A stretch of 64,000 bases of DNA from Bradyrhizobium lablabi (GCF_900141755.1 NZ_LT670844.1:7474501-7538500), one strand, 5' to 3'; counted from the stretch's first letter, positions 43,100 through 52,258 are shown. Notes: generated by a model not told the origin, from the letters alone. Translations and numbers: made by a program.

Positions 43100-44380
43100 T
43101 CACGCGTTCAGCGCCTGCTCCAGATCGGCGATCAAATCTTCCTTGTCCTCGATGCCGATCGATAGCCGCACCACATCGGGGCCCGCGCCCGACTTGATCT
43201 TGGCGGCATCGTCGAGCTGGCTGTGGGTGGTCGAAGCCGGGTGAATCACCAGCGAGCGGGTGTCGCCGACATTGGCGAGATGCGAGAACAGTTTCAGGTT
43301 CGACACCAGATTGACGCCGGCATCATAGCCGTCCTTGAGGCTGAAGGTGAACACGGCGCCTGCGCCCTTCGGCGCATATTTGCGCGCGAGGTTGTTGTAT
43401 TTGTCCCCCGACAGCCCGGCGTAATTGACCGAGGCCACCGCGGAATGGCCTGAGAGATACTCGGCGATCGCCTTGGCGTTCTCGCAATGCTTTTGCATGC
43501 GTAACGGCAGCGTCTCGATGCCGGTGAGTATCATGAATGCGTTGAACGGCGACAGCGCCGGACCGAGATCGCGCAACCCCAGCACCCGGCAGGCAATCGC
43601 AAAGGCGAAATTCCCAAAAGTCTCCTGGATCCTGATGCCGTGATATTCGGGGCGCGGCTCGCTCAGCATCGGATATTTGTTGTCCTTCGACCAGTCGAAG
43701 GTACCGGCATCGACGATGATGCCGCCGAGCGAGTTGCCATGGCCGCCCAAAAACTTCGTCAGCGAATGCACGACGATGTCGGCGCCATGGTCGATCGGGC
43801 GGATCAGATACGGCGTCGCCAGCGTGTTGTCGACGATCAGCGGCACGCCGGCCTCACGGGCGACGGCTGCGACCGCCTCGATATCGGTGACGCTGCCGGA
43901 AGGATTTGCAATCGACTCGATGAAGACTGCCTTGGTGCGCGGCGTGACCGCGTGCCTGAAGCTTTCGATATCGTCAGGATCGGCCCACGCCACGTTCCAG
44001 CCAAAGCTCTTGAACGCATGGTTGAACTGGTTGATCGAGCCGCCATAAAGCTTGCGCGCCGCGATCAGTTCGTCGCCGGGCGTCATCAATTGCTGCAGCA
44101 CGACGACTTGCGCGGCGTGTCCCGAGGCGACCGCCAGCCCGGCGGTGCCGCCTTCGAGCGCGGCCACGCGCTCTTCCAGAACCGCGTTGGTCGGGTTTCC
44201 AATGCGGGTATACATATATCCGAACGCCTGCAGCCCGAACAGCGAGGCGGCGTGATCGGCATCGTTGAACACAAACGAGGTGGTCTGGTAGATCGGCGTC
44301 GCGCGCGCGCCGGTAGTCGGATCGGGTTGCGCGCCGGCATGCACGGCCAGCGTCGAAAATCCTGGGAGACGATCAGTCAT
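43100..44380 (-). CDS. metY: O-acetylhomoserine aminocarboxypropyltransferase (sulfhydrylase)
   Basis: The protein is 426 aa, Cys/Met-metabolism PLP enzyme. The PLP lysine is K209 in VVHSLTKFLGGHG, preceded by the cofactor Asp segment VDNTLATPYLIRPIDHGAD. FGYMYTRIGNPTNAVLEERV and the long C-terminal FTFSLKDGYDAG...HPASTTHSQL are typical of O-acetylhomoserine sulfhydrylases, longer than MetB or MetZ. It makes homocysteine (or methionine with methanethiol) from O-acetylhomoserine. No SAM-II riboswitch was seen upstream. It lies downstream of the CoA-binding protein gene on the same strand. Confidence 0.9.
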   Translation of the reverse strand: MTDRLPGFSTLAVHAGAQPDPTTGARATPIYQTTSFVFNDADHAASLFGLQAFGYMYTRIGNPTNAVLEERVAALEGGTAGLAVASGHAAQVVVLQQLMTPGDELIAARKLYGGSINQFNHAFKSFGWNVAWADPDDIESFRHAVTPRTKAVFIESIANPSGSVTDIEAVAAVAREAGVPLIVDNTLATPYLIRPIDHGADIVVHSLTKFLGGHGNSLGGIIVDAGTFDWSKDNKYPMLSEPRPEYHGIRIQETFGNFAFAIACRVLGLRDLGPALSPFNAFMILTGIETLPLRMQKHCENAKAIAEYLSGHSAVASVNYAGLSGDKYNNLARKYAPKGAGAVFTFSLKDGYDAGVNLVSNLKLFSHLANVGDTRSLVIHPASTTHSQLDDAAKIKSGAGPDVVRLSIGIEDKEDLIADLEQALNA

Positions 44381-44535
44381 TCATAGCTTCCTGTTTGTCG
44401 TATTTTGCAATCGCGCGGGCCGGCATGCTGATGGCGTCGGCCTCCGCCGTCAAGGCGGTGTCGGGTATCAGTCGTGGTTCGCAACGCTCGTGCTTGGCGT
44501 TGCCGCATTGTCGAAACAATCGTTTCGCATTTGCG

Positions 44536-45120
44536 TCACGAAAGGTCGCTCTTGTTTTTCGCGGCGCGGTCGGAAGCCCTGGTTTCGCCGCCACCCAAAC
44601 TCATCCGGTTCAACGAAAGCCGCATGCCCTGCGTCGGTATCGGCGCGCGCTTGGAGCTGAGCGTCCGCGAATTGACGCCCATCCACGAAATCTCCGAAGA
44701 CAGCCGGCCATACTCGATCTTCGGGCATCGGTTCATGACGACCTTCAGACCCGCGGCTTCGGCTTTCGCGGCCGCGGCATCGTCGCGCGCACCGAGCTGC
44801 ATCCAGATCACCTTCGGCAGCGGCGTCATCTTGAGGGCCTCGTCGACCACCGGCATGATGTGGCTGGAGTTCCGGAAGATGTCGATCATGTCGACGGGCC
44901 GGCCGATCTCCGCAAGGGAAGCAACGAAGGGTTTTCCGAGCAGGCTCTTGCCGACATGGCCTGGATTGACCGGGATCATGTCATAGCCGCGCTGCGCCAG
45001 GTACTTGAAGGCGAAGTAACTCGGCCGCACATTGACCGGCGAGGCGCCGACCATCGCGATCGATTTCACGCCGTTGAGAATTTCGCGGATGTAATCGTCG
45101 GCGTAGGCGTCATGGTTCAT
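44536..45120 (-). CDS. CoA-binding domain protein (YccU-like)
   Basis: The protein is 194 aa from the ATG at 45120 (MNHDAYADDYIREILNGVKS). The Rossmann-like CoA-binding domain has SIAMVGASPVNVRPSYFAFK, MIPVNPGHVG, GRPVDMIDIFRNSS, VIWMQLGA and the closing NRCPKIEYGRLSSEISWMGV. It is related to the N-terminal domain of succinyl-CoA synthetase alpha but lacks the catalytic domains. The C-terminal tail of about 45 residues is Ser/Arg-rich. The function is unknown. It lies in line between the enoyl-CoA hydratase and metY on the minus strand, with palindromic elements upstream. Confidence 0.87.
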   Translation of the reverse strand: MNHDAYADDYIREILNGVKSIAMVGASPVNVRPSYFAFKYLAQRGYDMIPVNPGHVGKSLLGKPFVASLAEIGRPVDMIDIFRNSSHIMPVVDEALKMTPLPKVIWMQLGARDDAAAAKAEAAGLKVVMNRCPKIEYGRLSSEISWMGVNSRTLSSKRAPIPTQGMRLSLNRMSLGGGETRASDRAAKNKSDLS

Positions 45121-45137
45121 TTGCGAAATCCTATGTT

Positions 45138-45239
45138 CCTCATGGTGAGGAGCGCGTCTTCGCGCGTCTCGAACCATGAGGCCACAGCGCGGGCCTCATC
45201 CTTCGAGACGCGGCCAAGAGGCCGCTCCTCAGGATGAGG
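45138..45239. repeat. Pair of palindromic intergenic elements
   Basis: Element A (45138-45181) is bounded by CCTCATGGT and ACCATGAGG. Element B (45194-45239) is bounded by CCTCATCCT and AGGATGAGG. Both contain near-identical inner sequence (AGGAGCGCGTC... and GAGACGCGGCC). They match a common rhizobial repeat family and fill the gap between the hydratase and CoA-binding genes. Confidence 0.7.
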
Positions 45240-45240
45240 A

Positions 45241-46065
45241 TTATTTATCCTGCCATTTCGGTTCGCGCTTTTCGATGAAGGCGCCGATGCCTTCCTCGGC
45301 GTCGCGCGCCATCATGTTCTCGGTCATGACCTCGGCCGCGTAGCGATAGGCATCGGCAAGGCTCATCTCGGCCTGACGGTAGAACGCCTCTTTGCCGAGC
45401 TTGACGGTATAGGCGGATTTCAGCGCGACCTTTTGCGCGAGCGTGATCGCAGCGTCCCGTTCGGTGCCGGCGGCGACGACGCGGTTGACGAGGCCGATCG
45501 CCTGCGCGGCCGCAGCCGAAACCGACTCTCCCGTGAGCAGCATTTCCATCGCCTGCTTGCGCGGCACATTGCGCGACAGCGCCACCATCGGTGTCGAACA
45601 GAACAATCCGATGTCGACGCCGGGCGTAGCAAAACTTGCGGCTTCCGATGCCACGGCAAGATCGCAGCTCGCCACCAACTGGCAGCCGGCGGCGGTGGCG
45701 ATGCCCTGGACCGCGGCGACGACTGGTTTTGGCAAATGCACGATCGCCTGCATCATCGCGCTGCAGGCATTCATGATTTGCGAAAAATAAGCGCGGCCGC
45801 GATCGGCATCAGTGCGGCGGGCGGTGAGTTCCTTCATGTCATGACCGGCAGAGAAGGCCGGGCCGTTGGCGGCGATCACCACCGCGCGCACGCTTGAATC
45901 GTCGTGAATTTCCTTGAGCGAGGCGTGCAGCTCGGCGATCAGTTCCTCCGACAGGCTATTGCGGGCGTGCGGCCGATTGAGCGTGAGCACGGCAATGTTG
46001 CCGAGCGTCTCGCGCAGCAGGATCGGCGATTGCGGCGTGGTCGCGCGTGCGGTTTGGCTGATCAT
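45241..46065 (-). CDS. Enoyl-CoA hydratase/isomerase family protein
   Basis: The protein is 274 aa from the ATG at 46065; an in-frame GTG lies 12 nt upstream. The crotonase fold is clear: VLTLNRPHARNSLSEELIAE, the first oxyanion/CoA segment FSAGHDMKEL, and the second AVQGIATAAGCQLVASCDLA with the oxyanion Gly. The usual second catalytic Glu position lies in VDIGLFCSTPMVALSR, as in ECHDC3-like proteins, where Glu is often absent. The exact reaction (hydration, isomerisation or thioester hydrolysis) is therefore uncertain. It is divergent from the thioesterase gene. Confidence 0.9.
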   Translation of the reverse strand: MISQTARATTPQSPILLRETLGNIAVLTLNRPHARNSLSEELIAELHASLKEIHDDSSVRAVVIAANGPAFSAGHDMKELTARRTDADRGRAYFSQIMNACSAMMQAIVHLPKPVVAAVQGIATAAGCQLVASCDLAVASEAASFATPGVDIGLFCSTPMVALSRNVPRKQAMEMLLTGESVSAAAAQAIGLVNRVVAAGTERDAAITLAQKVALKSAYTVKLGKEAFYRQAEMSLADAYRYAAEVMTENMMARDAEEGIGAFIEKREPKWQDK

Positions 46066-46163
46066 CGAAAGTTCCACTTGATATTCGCTTGGGCAACTGC
46101 GTCATCCTAATGTAACAAGCGGCGCGAGGCGAGGGCAGGCGAAGCGACTTGGCAGAAAGCGAC

Positions 46164-46592
46164 ATGGCAATTGCGAAAATGAGCGTGGCTGAACTGGAGG
46201 GGTTTCTCCATGACGTGTTTCCGCAAGCCTTTAGCGGCGGTGATATCACCATCGAAAGCGCCGATGGCGCCACCTGTCTGCTCCGCCAGCGCTACAGCGA
46301 CCAGATGCTGCGTCCGGGCGGCACGGTGTCAGGACCGACGCTGATGGCGCTGGCGGATTTCGCGATGTATGTGGTGCTGCTGTCGGCGATTGGCCCGGTG
46401 GGGCTTGCGGTCACGACCAATCTCAACATCAATTTCCTGCGCAAGGGCGCGCCCGGGCAGGATGTGCTTGCGGCGGCCAAACTTTTGAAGCTCGGCAAGC
46501 GGCTCGCGGTCGGCGAGGTCAACCTGCTGTCGGGCACGTCGCCCGATCCAATCGCCCATGTCACATCGACCTATTCCATTCCAAATACTTGA
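46164..46592 (+). CDS. PaaI-family thioesterase (hotdog fold)
   Basis: The protein is 142 aa from the ATG at 46164; a TTG at 46149 and an ATG at 46179 are alternatives. The hotdog signature is visible as RPGGTVSGPTLMALADFAMY (central helix) and AVTTNLNINFLRKGAPGQDV. Members hydrolyse acyl-CoA thioesters. Its divergent neighbour is the enoyl-CoA hydratase, which suggests a shared role in acyl-CoA handling. It is upstream of rplM but separated from it by 155 bp with its own promoter-like site. Confidence 0.85.
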   Translation: MAIAKMSVAELEGFLHDVFPQAFSGGDITIESADGATCLLRQRYSDQMLRPGGTVSGPTLMALADFAMYVVLLSAIGPVGLAVTTNLNINFLRKGAPGQDVLAAAKLLKLGKRLAVGEVNLLSGTSPDPIAHVTSTYSIPNT

Positions 46593-46664
46593 GGTTTTTC
46601 ACGGTAATATCACACCTTAATTGTAAATGATTGTTTTTGCAGACATAATTATCATCGCCGGGCA

Positions 46665-46693
46665 TTGACGCGCGGCGCGGACCTCTCTAGAAA
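46665..46693 (+). promoter_or_regulatory. Candidate promoter of rplM-rpsI
   Basis: TTGACG (46665-46670), a 17-nt spacer and TAGAAA (46688-46693) form a good housekeeping sigma -35/-10 pair 55 bp before the rplM ATG. An unusually AT-rich stretch at about 46600-46655 lies just upstream and could act as an UP element. Confidence 0.6.
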
Positions 46694-46747
46694 GCCGCGC
46701 AGTTCGGCGCTGATGCGCCGCTGTCCCCCTTTCACGGATTTCCTCAC

Positions 46748-47212
46748 ATGAAAACGTTTTCGGCAAAGCCTGCCGAGGTGACGAAGAAGTGGGTCTTGAT
46801 CGACGCCAAAGGCCTGGTGGTCGGTCGGCTCGCTAGCCTGGTCGCGATGCGCCTTCGCGGCAAACACCTCCCGACCTATACCCCGCATGTCGATTGCGGC
46901 GACCACGTCATCATCATCAACGCCGCGCATGCGGTGCTGACCGGGCGCAAGCGTGAAAACAAGGTCTATTACAACCACACCGGCTTCATCGGCGGCATCA
47001 AGGAGCGCACCGCGAAGTCGATCCTCGAGGGCCGTTTTCCCGAGCGCGTGGTCGAGAAGGCCATCGAGCGCATGATTCCGCGTGGGCCCTTGGGACGCGT
47101 GCAGCTCGGCAATTTGCGTGTCTATCCCGGGCCCGAGCATCCGCACGAAGCCCAGCAACCCGAGAAGATCGATATCGCTTCGATGAATCGCAAGAACATG
47201 AGGGCCGCATAA
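46748..47212 (+). CDS. rplM: 50S ribosomal protein L13
   Basis: The protein is 154 aa, the family length in alphaproteobacteria. The L13 signature region reads [17 protein letters not shown] then [20 protein letters not shown], with [20 protein letters not shown] near the C-terminus. It is a primary assembly protein of the large ribosomal subunit. It is followed 1 nt later by rpsI, the universal rplM-rpsI operon. Confidence 0.98.
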   Translation: MKTFSAKPAEVTKKWVLIDAKGLVVGRLASLVAMRLRGKHLPTYTPHVDCGDHVIIINAAHAVLTGRKRENKVYYNHTGFIGGIKERTAKSILEGRFPERVVEKAIERMIPRGPLGRVQLGNLRVYPGPEHPHEAQQPEKIDIASMNRKNMRAA

Positions 47213-47213
47213 G

Positions 47214-47690
47214 ATGTCCGACACCATGCAGTCTCTCGACCAGTTGTCGCAGCTGAAGCCTGTGGCCGCAGAAGCGCCGAAATACGTCAAGAAGGTCGAC
47301 AAATACGGCCGCGCCTACGCCACCGGCAAGCGCAAAGACGCGGTCGCCCGCGTCTGGATCAAGCCCGGCGCCGGCAAGATCGTCGTCAACACCCGCGAAG
47401 TCGAAGTCTATTTCGCCCGTCCGGTGCTGCGCATGATGATCCAGCAGCCGCTGGTCGCTGCCGCCCGCGCCGGCCAGTACGACGTGATCTGCACGGTTGC
47501 CGGCGGCGGCCTGTCGGGCCAGGCGGGGGCGGTGCGTCACGGCATCTCGAAGGCGCTGACTTACTTCGAGCCGGACCTGCGGGGCCTGTTGAAAAAGGGC
47601 GGCTTCCTGACCCGCGACTCGCGCGTGGTCGAGCGCAAGAAGTACGGCCGCGCCAAGGCGCGCAAGTCGTTCCAGTTCTCGAAGCGCTAA
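47214..47690 (+). CDS. rpsI: 30S ribosomal protein S9
   Basis: The protein is 158 aa with the alphaproteobacterial N-terminal extension of about 30 residues. The S9 core starts at [20 protein letters not shown]. The conserved [19 protein letters not shown] stretch and the C-terminal [17 protein letters not shown] tail, which reaches into the ribosomal P site, are intact. It is co-transcribed with rplM and followed by a strong hairpin terminator. Confidence 0.98.
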   Translation: MSDTMQSLDQLSQLKPVAAEAPKYVKKVDKYGRAYATGKRKDAVARVWIKPGAGKIVVNTREVEVYFARPVLRMMIQQPLVAAARAGQYDVICTVAGGGLSGQAGAVRHGISKALTYFEPDLRGLLKKGGFLTRDSRVVERKKYGRAKARKSFQFSKR

Positions 47691-47745
47691 CGGCACTCAT
47701 AAAGTTAGCTGCGAATGCAGCGAAACCAAAACTTCAAAATGGCGC

Positions 47746-47778
47746 TTGGAGCGCGATCAGCTGCTGATCGCGCTCCAA
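47746..47778 (+). terminator. Rho-independent terminator of rplM-rpsI
   Basis: A perfect 15-bp stem, TTGGAGCGCGATCAG at 47746-47760 with its complement at 47764-47778, closes a 3-nt loop and is followed by TTGTTT. It lies 55 nt after the rpsI stop. The remaining gap to the next gene (to 48012) holds no recognised feature. Confidence 0.85.
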
Positions 47779-48012
47779 TTGTTTAGTGGCGCCTGATCCG
47801 ATGACCGAGCCGCTCACACCGTGGCGGATCATGCGCTGGCGCCTTTTTTACTGACCAACTGCCGACGAATTGCGCAGATTTTTCCTGAAAACTTGCGCTC
47901 GTATGCAAACGGATTGCCAACGCGGGGCTCCCTAGAGTGCGAGCCGTGGTAACGGCGCGCGGCAACATTTCAAGGACGCGCCGACCCGCTGCATCACAAC
48001 GCTCGGTGGCCC

Positions 48013-49236
48013 ATGTCGCTCGACACTTCGACGCTTTATCTCGTTGCCGCAATGGTCGCGGCAATGCTGGGAGCCATGCTGCTGTTTTTCGGCAAGCAGG
48101 AGAATATCCCGGCATTGCAATGGTGGGGAACCGCCTATCTACTCGGCGCAGCCTCAGTTGCGCTGTGGACGCTGTCCGCCGAAATGCTCGGCCCGTTGCT
48201 ATCGCTGGCGCTCAACGCCGTCGGCTTTATCGCCTGCGGCATGGTCTGGAACGCATCGCGCGTGTTCCATGGCCGCAAGCCTAACCTGCCGGGACTGGTT
48301 TTCGGCGCGATCGCCTGGATCGGCGCCGTCACGACCCTGCCGCCCGACGCCCACGCGCTGCGTCTGACGATCGGCGCGGGTATTGTCGCGATCTATGCGG
48401 CGCTGACCGCCACCGAACTATGGTACGAGCGCCGCAGGACCATGCAAAACCGCTGGCCGGCGATCGTGGTGCCGGTGCTGCACGGATTCGTGCTGATGCT
48501 GCCGATCCTGCTCGGCGACCTGTTGCACCCGCGTGGCGATCTGTTCGCCAGCAGCATCTGGGTTACGGTATTCTCGATTGAGCTCGTGCTCTATGTGGTC
48601 GGTACCGTGTTCGTCATCTTCATGATGGTATCGGAGCGCACGGTGACCGCGCACAAGAACGCGGCGTCGGTGGATCCGTTGACCGGCATGTTCAATCGCC
48701 GCGGCTTTGCGGAAGCAACCTCGCGGGTGATCGAGCGCGAAGCCATCGCCGGCCGTCCGGTGACGGTGATGATCTTCGACATCGACCATTTCAAGTCGAT
48801 AAATGACCGTTTCGGCCATCCGGCGGGCGACGAGATTCTCAAACTGTTCGCGACTGTCGTGGTCAACTCGTTACGCATTACCGACCTCTCGGGGCGCGTC
48901 GGCGGCGAGGAGTTTGCAGCGCTTCTGCCCTGTTCGCTGGAGGAAGCCGTGGTGGTGGCCGAACGTGTGCGCGAGGCATTCGAGGGTTCGGGAATTGTCG
49001 ACGATACCGGACCGGTCGCGACCACCGTTAGCATCGGGGTGGCCGGTGGGCCGGCCGGCACCGAGCTCGAGGTGCTGCTCGCAGCCGCCGATACCGCGCT
49101 CTATCAGGCCAAGCGCAACGGCCGCAACCGGGTCGAGGCCGCCGAGGAGCTGCCGCTGTCGCTCGAAAACTGGCGACGCAAGACCGCCGGCAGCATGCGT
49201 TCGCCGCAACAGGCGGTGGAGCCGCGGCTTGCTTGA
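48013..49236 (+). CDS. Membrane diguanylate cyclase (GGDEF)
   Basis: The protein is 407 aa. Six to seven N-terminal membrane segments (about 8-212) form an uncharacterised sensor. The GGDEF domain starts at about 228 (VDPLTGMFNRRGFAEA). The active-site motif is GGEEF at 297-301, with metal-binding FDIDHFKSIND. An inhibitory I-site RITD (288-291) is present, exactly five residues before GGEEF. The enzyme should make cyclic di-GMP from GTP and be product-inhibited. It has no EAL domain. It stands alone after the rpsI terminator. Confidence 0.93.
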   Translation: MSLDTSTLYLVAAMVAAMLGAMLLFFGKQENIPALQWWGTAYLLGAASVALWTLSAEMLGPLLSLALNAVGFIACGMVWNASRVFHGRKPNLPGLVFGAIAWIGAVTTLPPDAHALRLTIGAGIVAIYAALTATELWYERRRTMQNRWPAIVVPVLHGFVLMLPILLGDLLHPRGDLFASSIWVTVFSIELVLYVVGTVFVIFMMVSERTVTAHKNAASVDPLTGMFNRRGFAEATSRVIEREAIAGRPVTVMIFDIDHFKSINDRFGHPAGDEILKLFATVVVNSLRITDLSGRVGGEEFAALLPCSLEEAVVVAERVREAFEGSGIVDDTGPVATTVSIGVAGGPAGTELEVLLAAADTALYQAKRNGRNRVEAAEELPLSLENWRRKTAGSMRSPQQAVEPRLA

Positions 49237-49285
49237 GGGGCAACGGTAACCTCCCGTTTACCATCCTCTCCGTATTATCTTGGCC

Positions 49286-49519
49286 ATGAACATCCGCAAT
49301 CAGAACGCCCGCGCGGCCTTGATATCGCTCGAAGCCGCAGCGGTGACGGCGCGCAGCGGGTTCGCCTGCATGTTCTCGACCTCTGACGAATACGAGATGG
49401 CGCTGATATCGGAGCGCCGCGCGCAGGGCCGCTATGGCCGGCCGCGCAGCCGCTGGCCTGCGGTCATGTTTGTCGGTTGCGCGCTGGTGGTGGCGGGCAC
49501 GGTATTGTTGCTGAACTGA
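49286..49519 (+). CDS. Small protein with one C-terminal membrane helix
   Basis: The protein is 77 aa from the ATG at 49286 (MNIRNQNARAALISLEAAAV). A cytoplasmic-looking N-terminal half (SDEYEMALISERRAQGRYGR) is followed by RPRSRWP and a single helix VMFVGCALVVAGTVLLLN that ends the protein, so it would be tail-anchored. No family is recognised. It follows the diguanylate cyclase gene by 49 bp on the same strand and might be co-transcribed. Confidence 0.5.
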   Translation: MNIRNQNARAALISLEAAAVTARSGFACMFSTSDEYEMALISERRAQGRYGRPRSRWPAVMFVGCALVVAGTVLLLN

Positions 49520-49629
49520 GTTGCTTCGGAATAGAGCATGCAGGTGCGCCGCGAGGCGCCTTTTTAATTTCTGCTTGTGCCGGGCATGTGACTGGCTTCG
49601 ATCGAAGGCCGCGTCTATCGTCCTTGGCC

Positions 49630-49872
49630 ATGGAGCGGATCGACCTCTCTCAAAATCCCGCGCGCCAAGCGCCAGAGCTGGAATCGACGTTGACCTGTCC
49701 GCATTGCGGTCACCAGGCAACGGAGACCATGCCGACCGACGCCTGCCAGTTCTTCTATGATTGCCGAGGCTGCGGTGAACGGCTGAAGCCGAAGGCCGGC
49801 GATTGTTGCGTGTTTTGCTCCTACGGTTCCGTGCCATGCCCCCCGATGCAAGCGGGCAATTGCTGCTCCTAA
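49630..49872 (+). CDS. GDCCVxC-domain small cysteine-rich protein
   Basis: The protein is 80 aa from the ATG at 49630. It has twelve cysteines: CPHC near residue 18, a Cys in TDACQFFYDCRGCGERLKPK, the hallmark GDCCVFCSYGSVPCPP, and NCC near the end. This matches the GDCCVxC family, where some members carry selenocysteine; here the position is Cys. It probably binds metal (zinc or mercury-like soft metals), as relatives often sit near mercury-type transporters, but no such gene is adjacent here. The function is unproven. Confidence 0.8.
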   Translation: MERIDLSQNPARQAPELESTLTCPHCGHQATETMPTDACQFFYDCRGCGERLKPKAGDCCVFCSYGSVPCPPMQAGNCCS

Positions 49873-49963
49873 AGCCCTCGTCATCTTTCGCTGCCTTCAC
49901 CCTTCAATAATGCGGCGGGTTGCGTTAGAGACGTGAATTCAAAAACGAGAGGCCGGAAACCCC

Positions 49964-50266
49964 ATGATCACCGAAATCGCACAAATCGACGTCAAGCCGG
50001 GCACCGAGAAAGATTTTGAAGCCGCCGTCGCCAAGGCGCGCACAGCCTTCGGCCGCGCCAAGGGTTTTCATGGCTTCGAGCTGCATCGCTCGATCGAGAA
50101 ACCACAGCGTTATCGTCTGATGGTCAAATGGGAGACGCTTGAGAACCACACCGTCGACTTCCGCGGCTCGGAGAATTTTGCGGAGTGGCGTTCCCTGGTC
50201 GGGCAGTATTTTGCCGCGCCGCCCGAGGTCGAACATACCCAGACGGTACTGACGTCGGCCGCCTGA
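49964..50266 (+). CDS. Antibiotic biosynthesis monooxygenase (ABM) domain protein
   Basis: The protein is 100 aa, a single ferredoxin-like ABM domain. ITEIAQIDVKPGTEKDFEAA begins the fold, then GFHGFELHRSIEKPQRYRLM and VKWETLENHTVDFRGSENFA. These small dimeric proteins act as heme-degrading or quinone-type monooxygenases, or as binding proteins; the specific role is not predictable. A GAGAGG sequence lies upstream. It is convergent with the AI-2E transporter gene. Confidence 0.85.
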   Translation: MITEIAQIDVKPGTEKDFEAAVAKARTAFGRAKGFHGFELHRSIEKPQRYRLMVKWETLENHTVDFRGSENFAEWRSLVGQYFAAPPEVEHTQTVLTSAA

Positions 50267-50282
50267 TCCGCAGTGGACGGTC

Positions 50283-51410
50283 TCAGGCTGCCACTGCCGC
50301 AGGCGGTTCGTCGGCTTTGAAATGATCGATCATGACTTTGACAATCGCGATCAGCGGCAGCGCCAGCGCGATGCCCCAAATGCCGAACACGACGCCGAGC
50401 AGGATCTGGAACGCAAACAGCGTGGCGGGCGGAATCTCGAGCGCCTGACGTTGAAGCATTGGCGTAAGAATGTAACTTTCCAGCGCGTGAATACCCAGAA
50501 AGAGCACGAACGCGCTGGCCGCGGCGACCCATCCCGACGCCAGGCTCGCGAGTACGACGATTAGTCCGCCGATCAGCGCGCCAACGGTCGGAATGAAGGT
50601 GAGCAGTCCAGCCTGGATGCCCAGGATAAAGGAACTCTGTATTCCAATGATCGCAAGTCCGATCCAGGTGACGAGGAAAACCACGAACATCGTGAGGATC
50701 TGGGCGATCAGCCAGCGCTCCAGCGTCTCGCCGATACGATCGACGATAATGGTCGCGCGCGCGCGATGTCGCGCCGGTACCATGAACAACAGCCCTTTGC
50801 GATAGACGCTTGGCTGTGCCGCGAAGGTCAGCCCGAGAAACAGCACGATAAAGAAATTGCCGACCGCGCTCACGGTACCCAGCAGCAATTTGAAGGTCTG
50901 GCTGACAATGGCGCCGCCGCTAGAGGCAAGCGCGCCGGCGCTCGGAAGATTATGGGTTGGCGCGGCGCCGGGAGTGGCCGATGCCGAGGAAGCCGCCGAT
51001 GCCGCGCCGGCATTGCCGATGTCGAAATAGCTGGTGTCGATGCCGTTTCGCTCCAGGAAAGCTTTGACGCCGACCAGTTGCGACTTGATGGTGTCGCTCA
51101 GCGCGGTGGCCTGTTGCGCGATGGTGGCGCCGCCGAGATAGACCACGCCCGACAACAACCCTGCGAGCACCAGGCAGACGATGGTCAGCCGCAGCGCATG
51201 CGGCAATTTGACGACGCGGCCGAGCATTTCGGTCATGGCGTTGAGCGCGACAGCGAGCAGCATGCCGGCGAAGATCAAAAACAACGTCGCGGCGAAATAC
51301 CAGGTGAACAGCAACAGGGCGGTGAACAAGACGACGCCGACGCCGCCGACCGATATCGCCCATGCCAGATCGCCGCGGGCCTGGTGCTGATCGTCAGCCG
51401 ATACTGCCAC
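50283..51410 (-). CDS. AI-2E family transporter
   Basis: The protein is 375 aa with about eight membrane segments. The family landmarks FLIFAGMLLAVALNAMTEML, VVFLVTWIGLAIIGIQSSFI, FIPTVGALIGGLIVVLASLA and YILTPMLQRQALEIPPATLF are present. A periplasmic, low-complexity Ala/Ser insertion (about 150-170) is unusual but tolerated. Family members range from autoinducer exporters to Na+/H+ antiporters, so the substrate is open. It is divergent from the next gene. Confidence 0.9.
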   Translation of the reverse strand: MAVSADDQHQARGDLAWAISVGGVGVVLFTALLLFTWYFAATLFLIFAGMLLAVALNAMTEMLGRVVKLPHALRLTIVCLVLAGLLSGVVYLGGATIAQQATALSDTIKSQLVGVKAFLERNGIDTSYFDIGNAGAASAASSASATPGAAPTHNLPSAGALASSGGAIVSQTFKLLLGTVSAVGNFFIVLFLGLTFAAQPSVYRKGLLFMVPARHRARATIIVDRIGETLERWLIAQILTMFVVFLVTWIGLAIIGIQSSFILGIQAGLLTFIPTVGALIGGLIVVLASLASGWVAAASAFVLFLGIHALESYILTPMLQRQALEIPPATLFAFQILLGVVFGIWGIALALPLIAIVKVMIDHFKADEPPAAVAA

Positions 51411-51565
51411 GTTGATTCCTTTTCATGCCAATTCCTGGAAACACTCTTTCGCCAAATGCGCACGGGATCAAGCGGCGATGCCGCGCCGGTTTGACGCTGG
51501 CGCGATGGTTGTGCAAAGCGATGAACGCAAACGGGGTCGCGGGGCGGGCGAGGGGAGCCGATAAC

Positions 51566-52258
51566 ATGAATTTCAAATGGCTCGGGCCGCTCGCGCTGTT
51601 GGCTGCGCTGGTGATCGGCGATCAGGTCAGGATCAACCGGCCGGGTCACAAATACCGCCTGACCGTCGCGGTGGAGACGCCTGACGGTGTCAAATCCGCC
51701 TCCGGGGTCCTGGCGGTTCATCCCGACCGGGGTTATAGCCGCAGCGGCCACACGACCACCAAGGGCGATGCCGTGTTCGTCGACCTCGGCGGCGGCAGGA
51801 ATCTCGTGGCGCTGCTCGCGCATCTCGACAAGACGATCGATCTCGATGCCGTGAATTATGTGGCGCTGCGCGCCTATAAGGCGGCCGGTCAAAATGTGTC
51901 GTTCAACGAGATGAGCCGGATGACCGGCGCCGTGCCGGTCACCGGCGAGTTGATCCCGATCCTCGTGGCTTTCACCGACCCGAACAACCCGGCCACCGCC
52001 CGCACGGTGCCCCCGGATGATCCGGAAGCTGTGCTCGGCAAGGGATTTCACCTTCATGCCGTTTCTGCCGAGGTGGTGCCGAACGGCATATGGCCGCTGG
52101 ATTTCGGCGGCGCGCTTGGGGAGCCCGTGACGCGCGGGATCGAGGCCAAATTGCCGTGGCTAGGCGCGACCGCTGCCCCCGCGGCGACAGCGCTTCAGGC
52201 GGCGGGCGTGCCGGCCGGTACGGCGATCGATCCCAGGGAGGCGTTCACGCGAAAATAG
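51566..52258 (+). CDS. Hypothetical membrane-anchored or exported protein
   Basis: The protein is 230 aa. The ATG at 51566 follows AGGGGAG; longer in-frame starts at 51425 and 51521 lack a site. An N-terminal hydrophobic segment (WLGPLALLAALVIG) is probably a signal anchor. The rest is soluble: YRLTVAVETPDGVKSASGVL resembles a beta domain, with FVDLGGGRNLVALLAHLDKT and LVAFTDPNNPATARTVPPDD later. The C-terminus is Ala/Pro rich. No family is recognised. It is followed by the amidotransferase gene on the same strand. Confidence 0.65.
   Translation: MNFKWLGPLALLAALVIGDQVRINRPGHKYRLTVAVETPDGVKSASGVLAVHPDRGYSRSGHTTTKGDAVFVDLGGGRNLVALLAHLDKTIDLDAVNYVALRAYKAAGQNVSFNEMSRMTGAVPVTGELIPILVAFTDPNNPATARTVPPDDPEAVLGKGFHLHAVSAEVVPNGIWPLDFGGALGEPVTRGIEAKLPWLGATAAPAATALQAAGVPAGTAIDPREAFTRK

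Noticed and set aside
44381..44535. SAM-II-type riboswitch before metY
   Set aside because: The conserved SAM-II core and pseudoknot sequence were not found; only a short CGAAAC/GTTTCG hairpin (44512-44527) is present.
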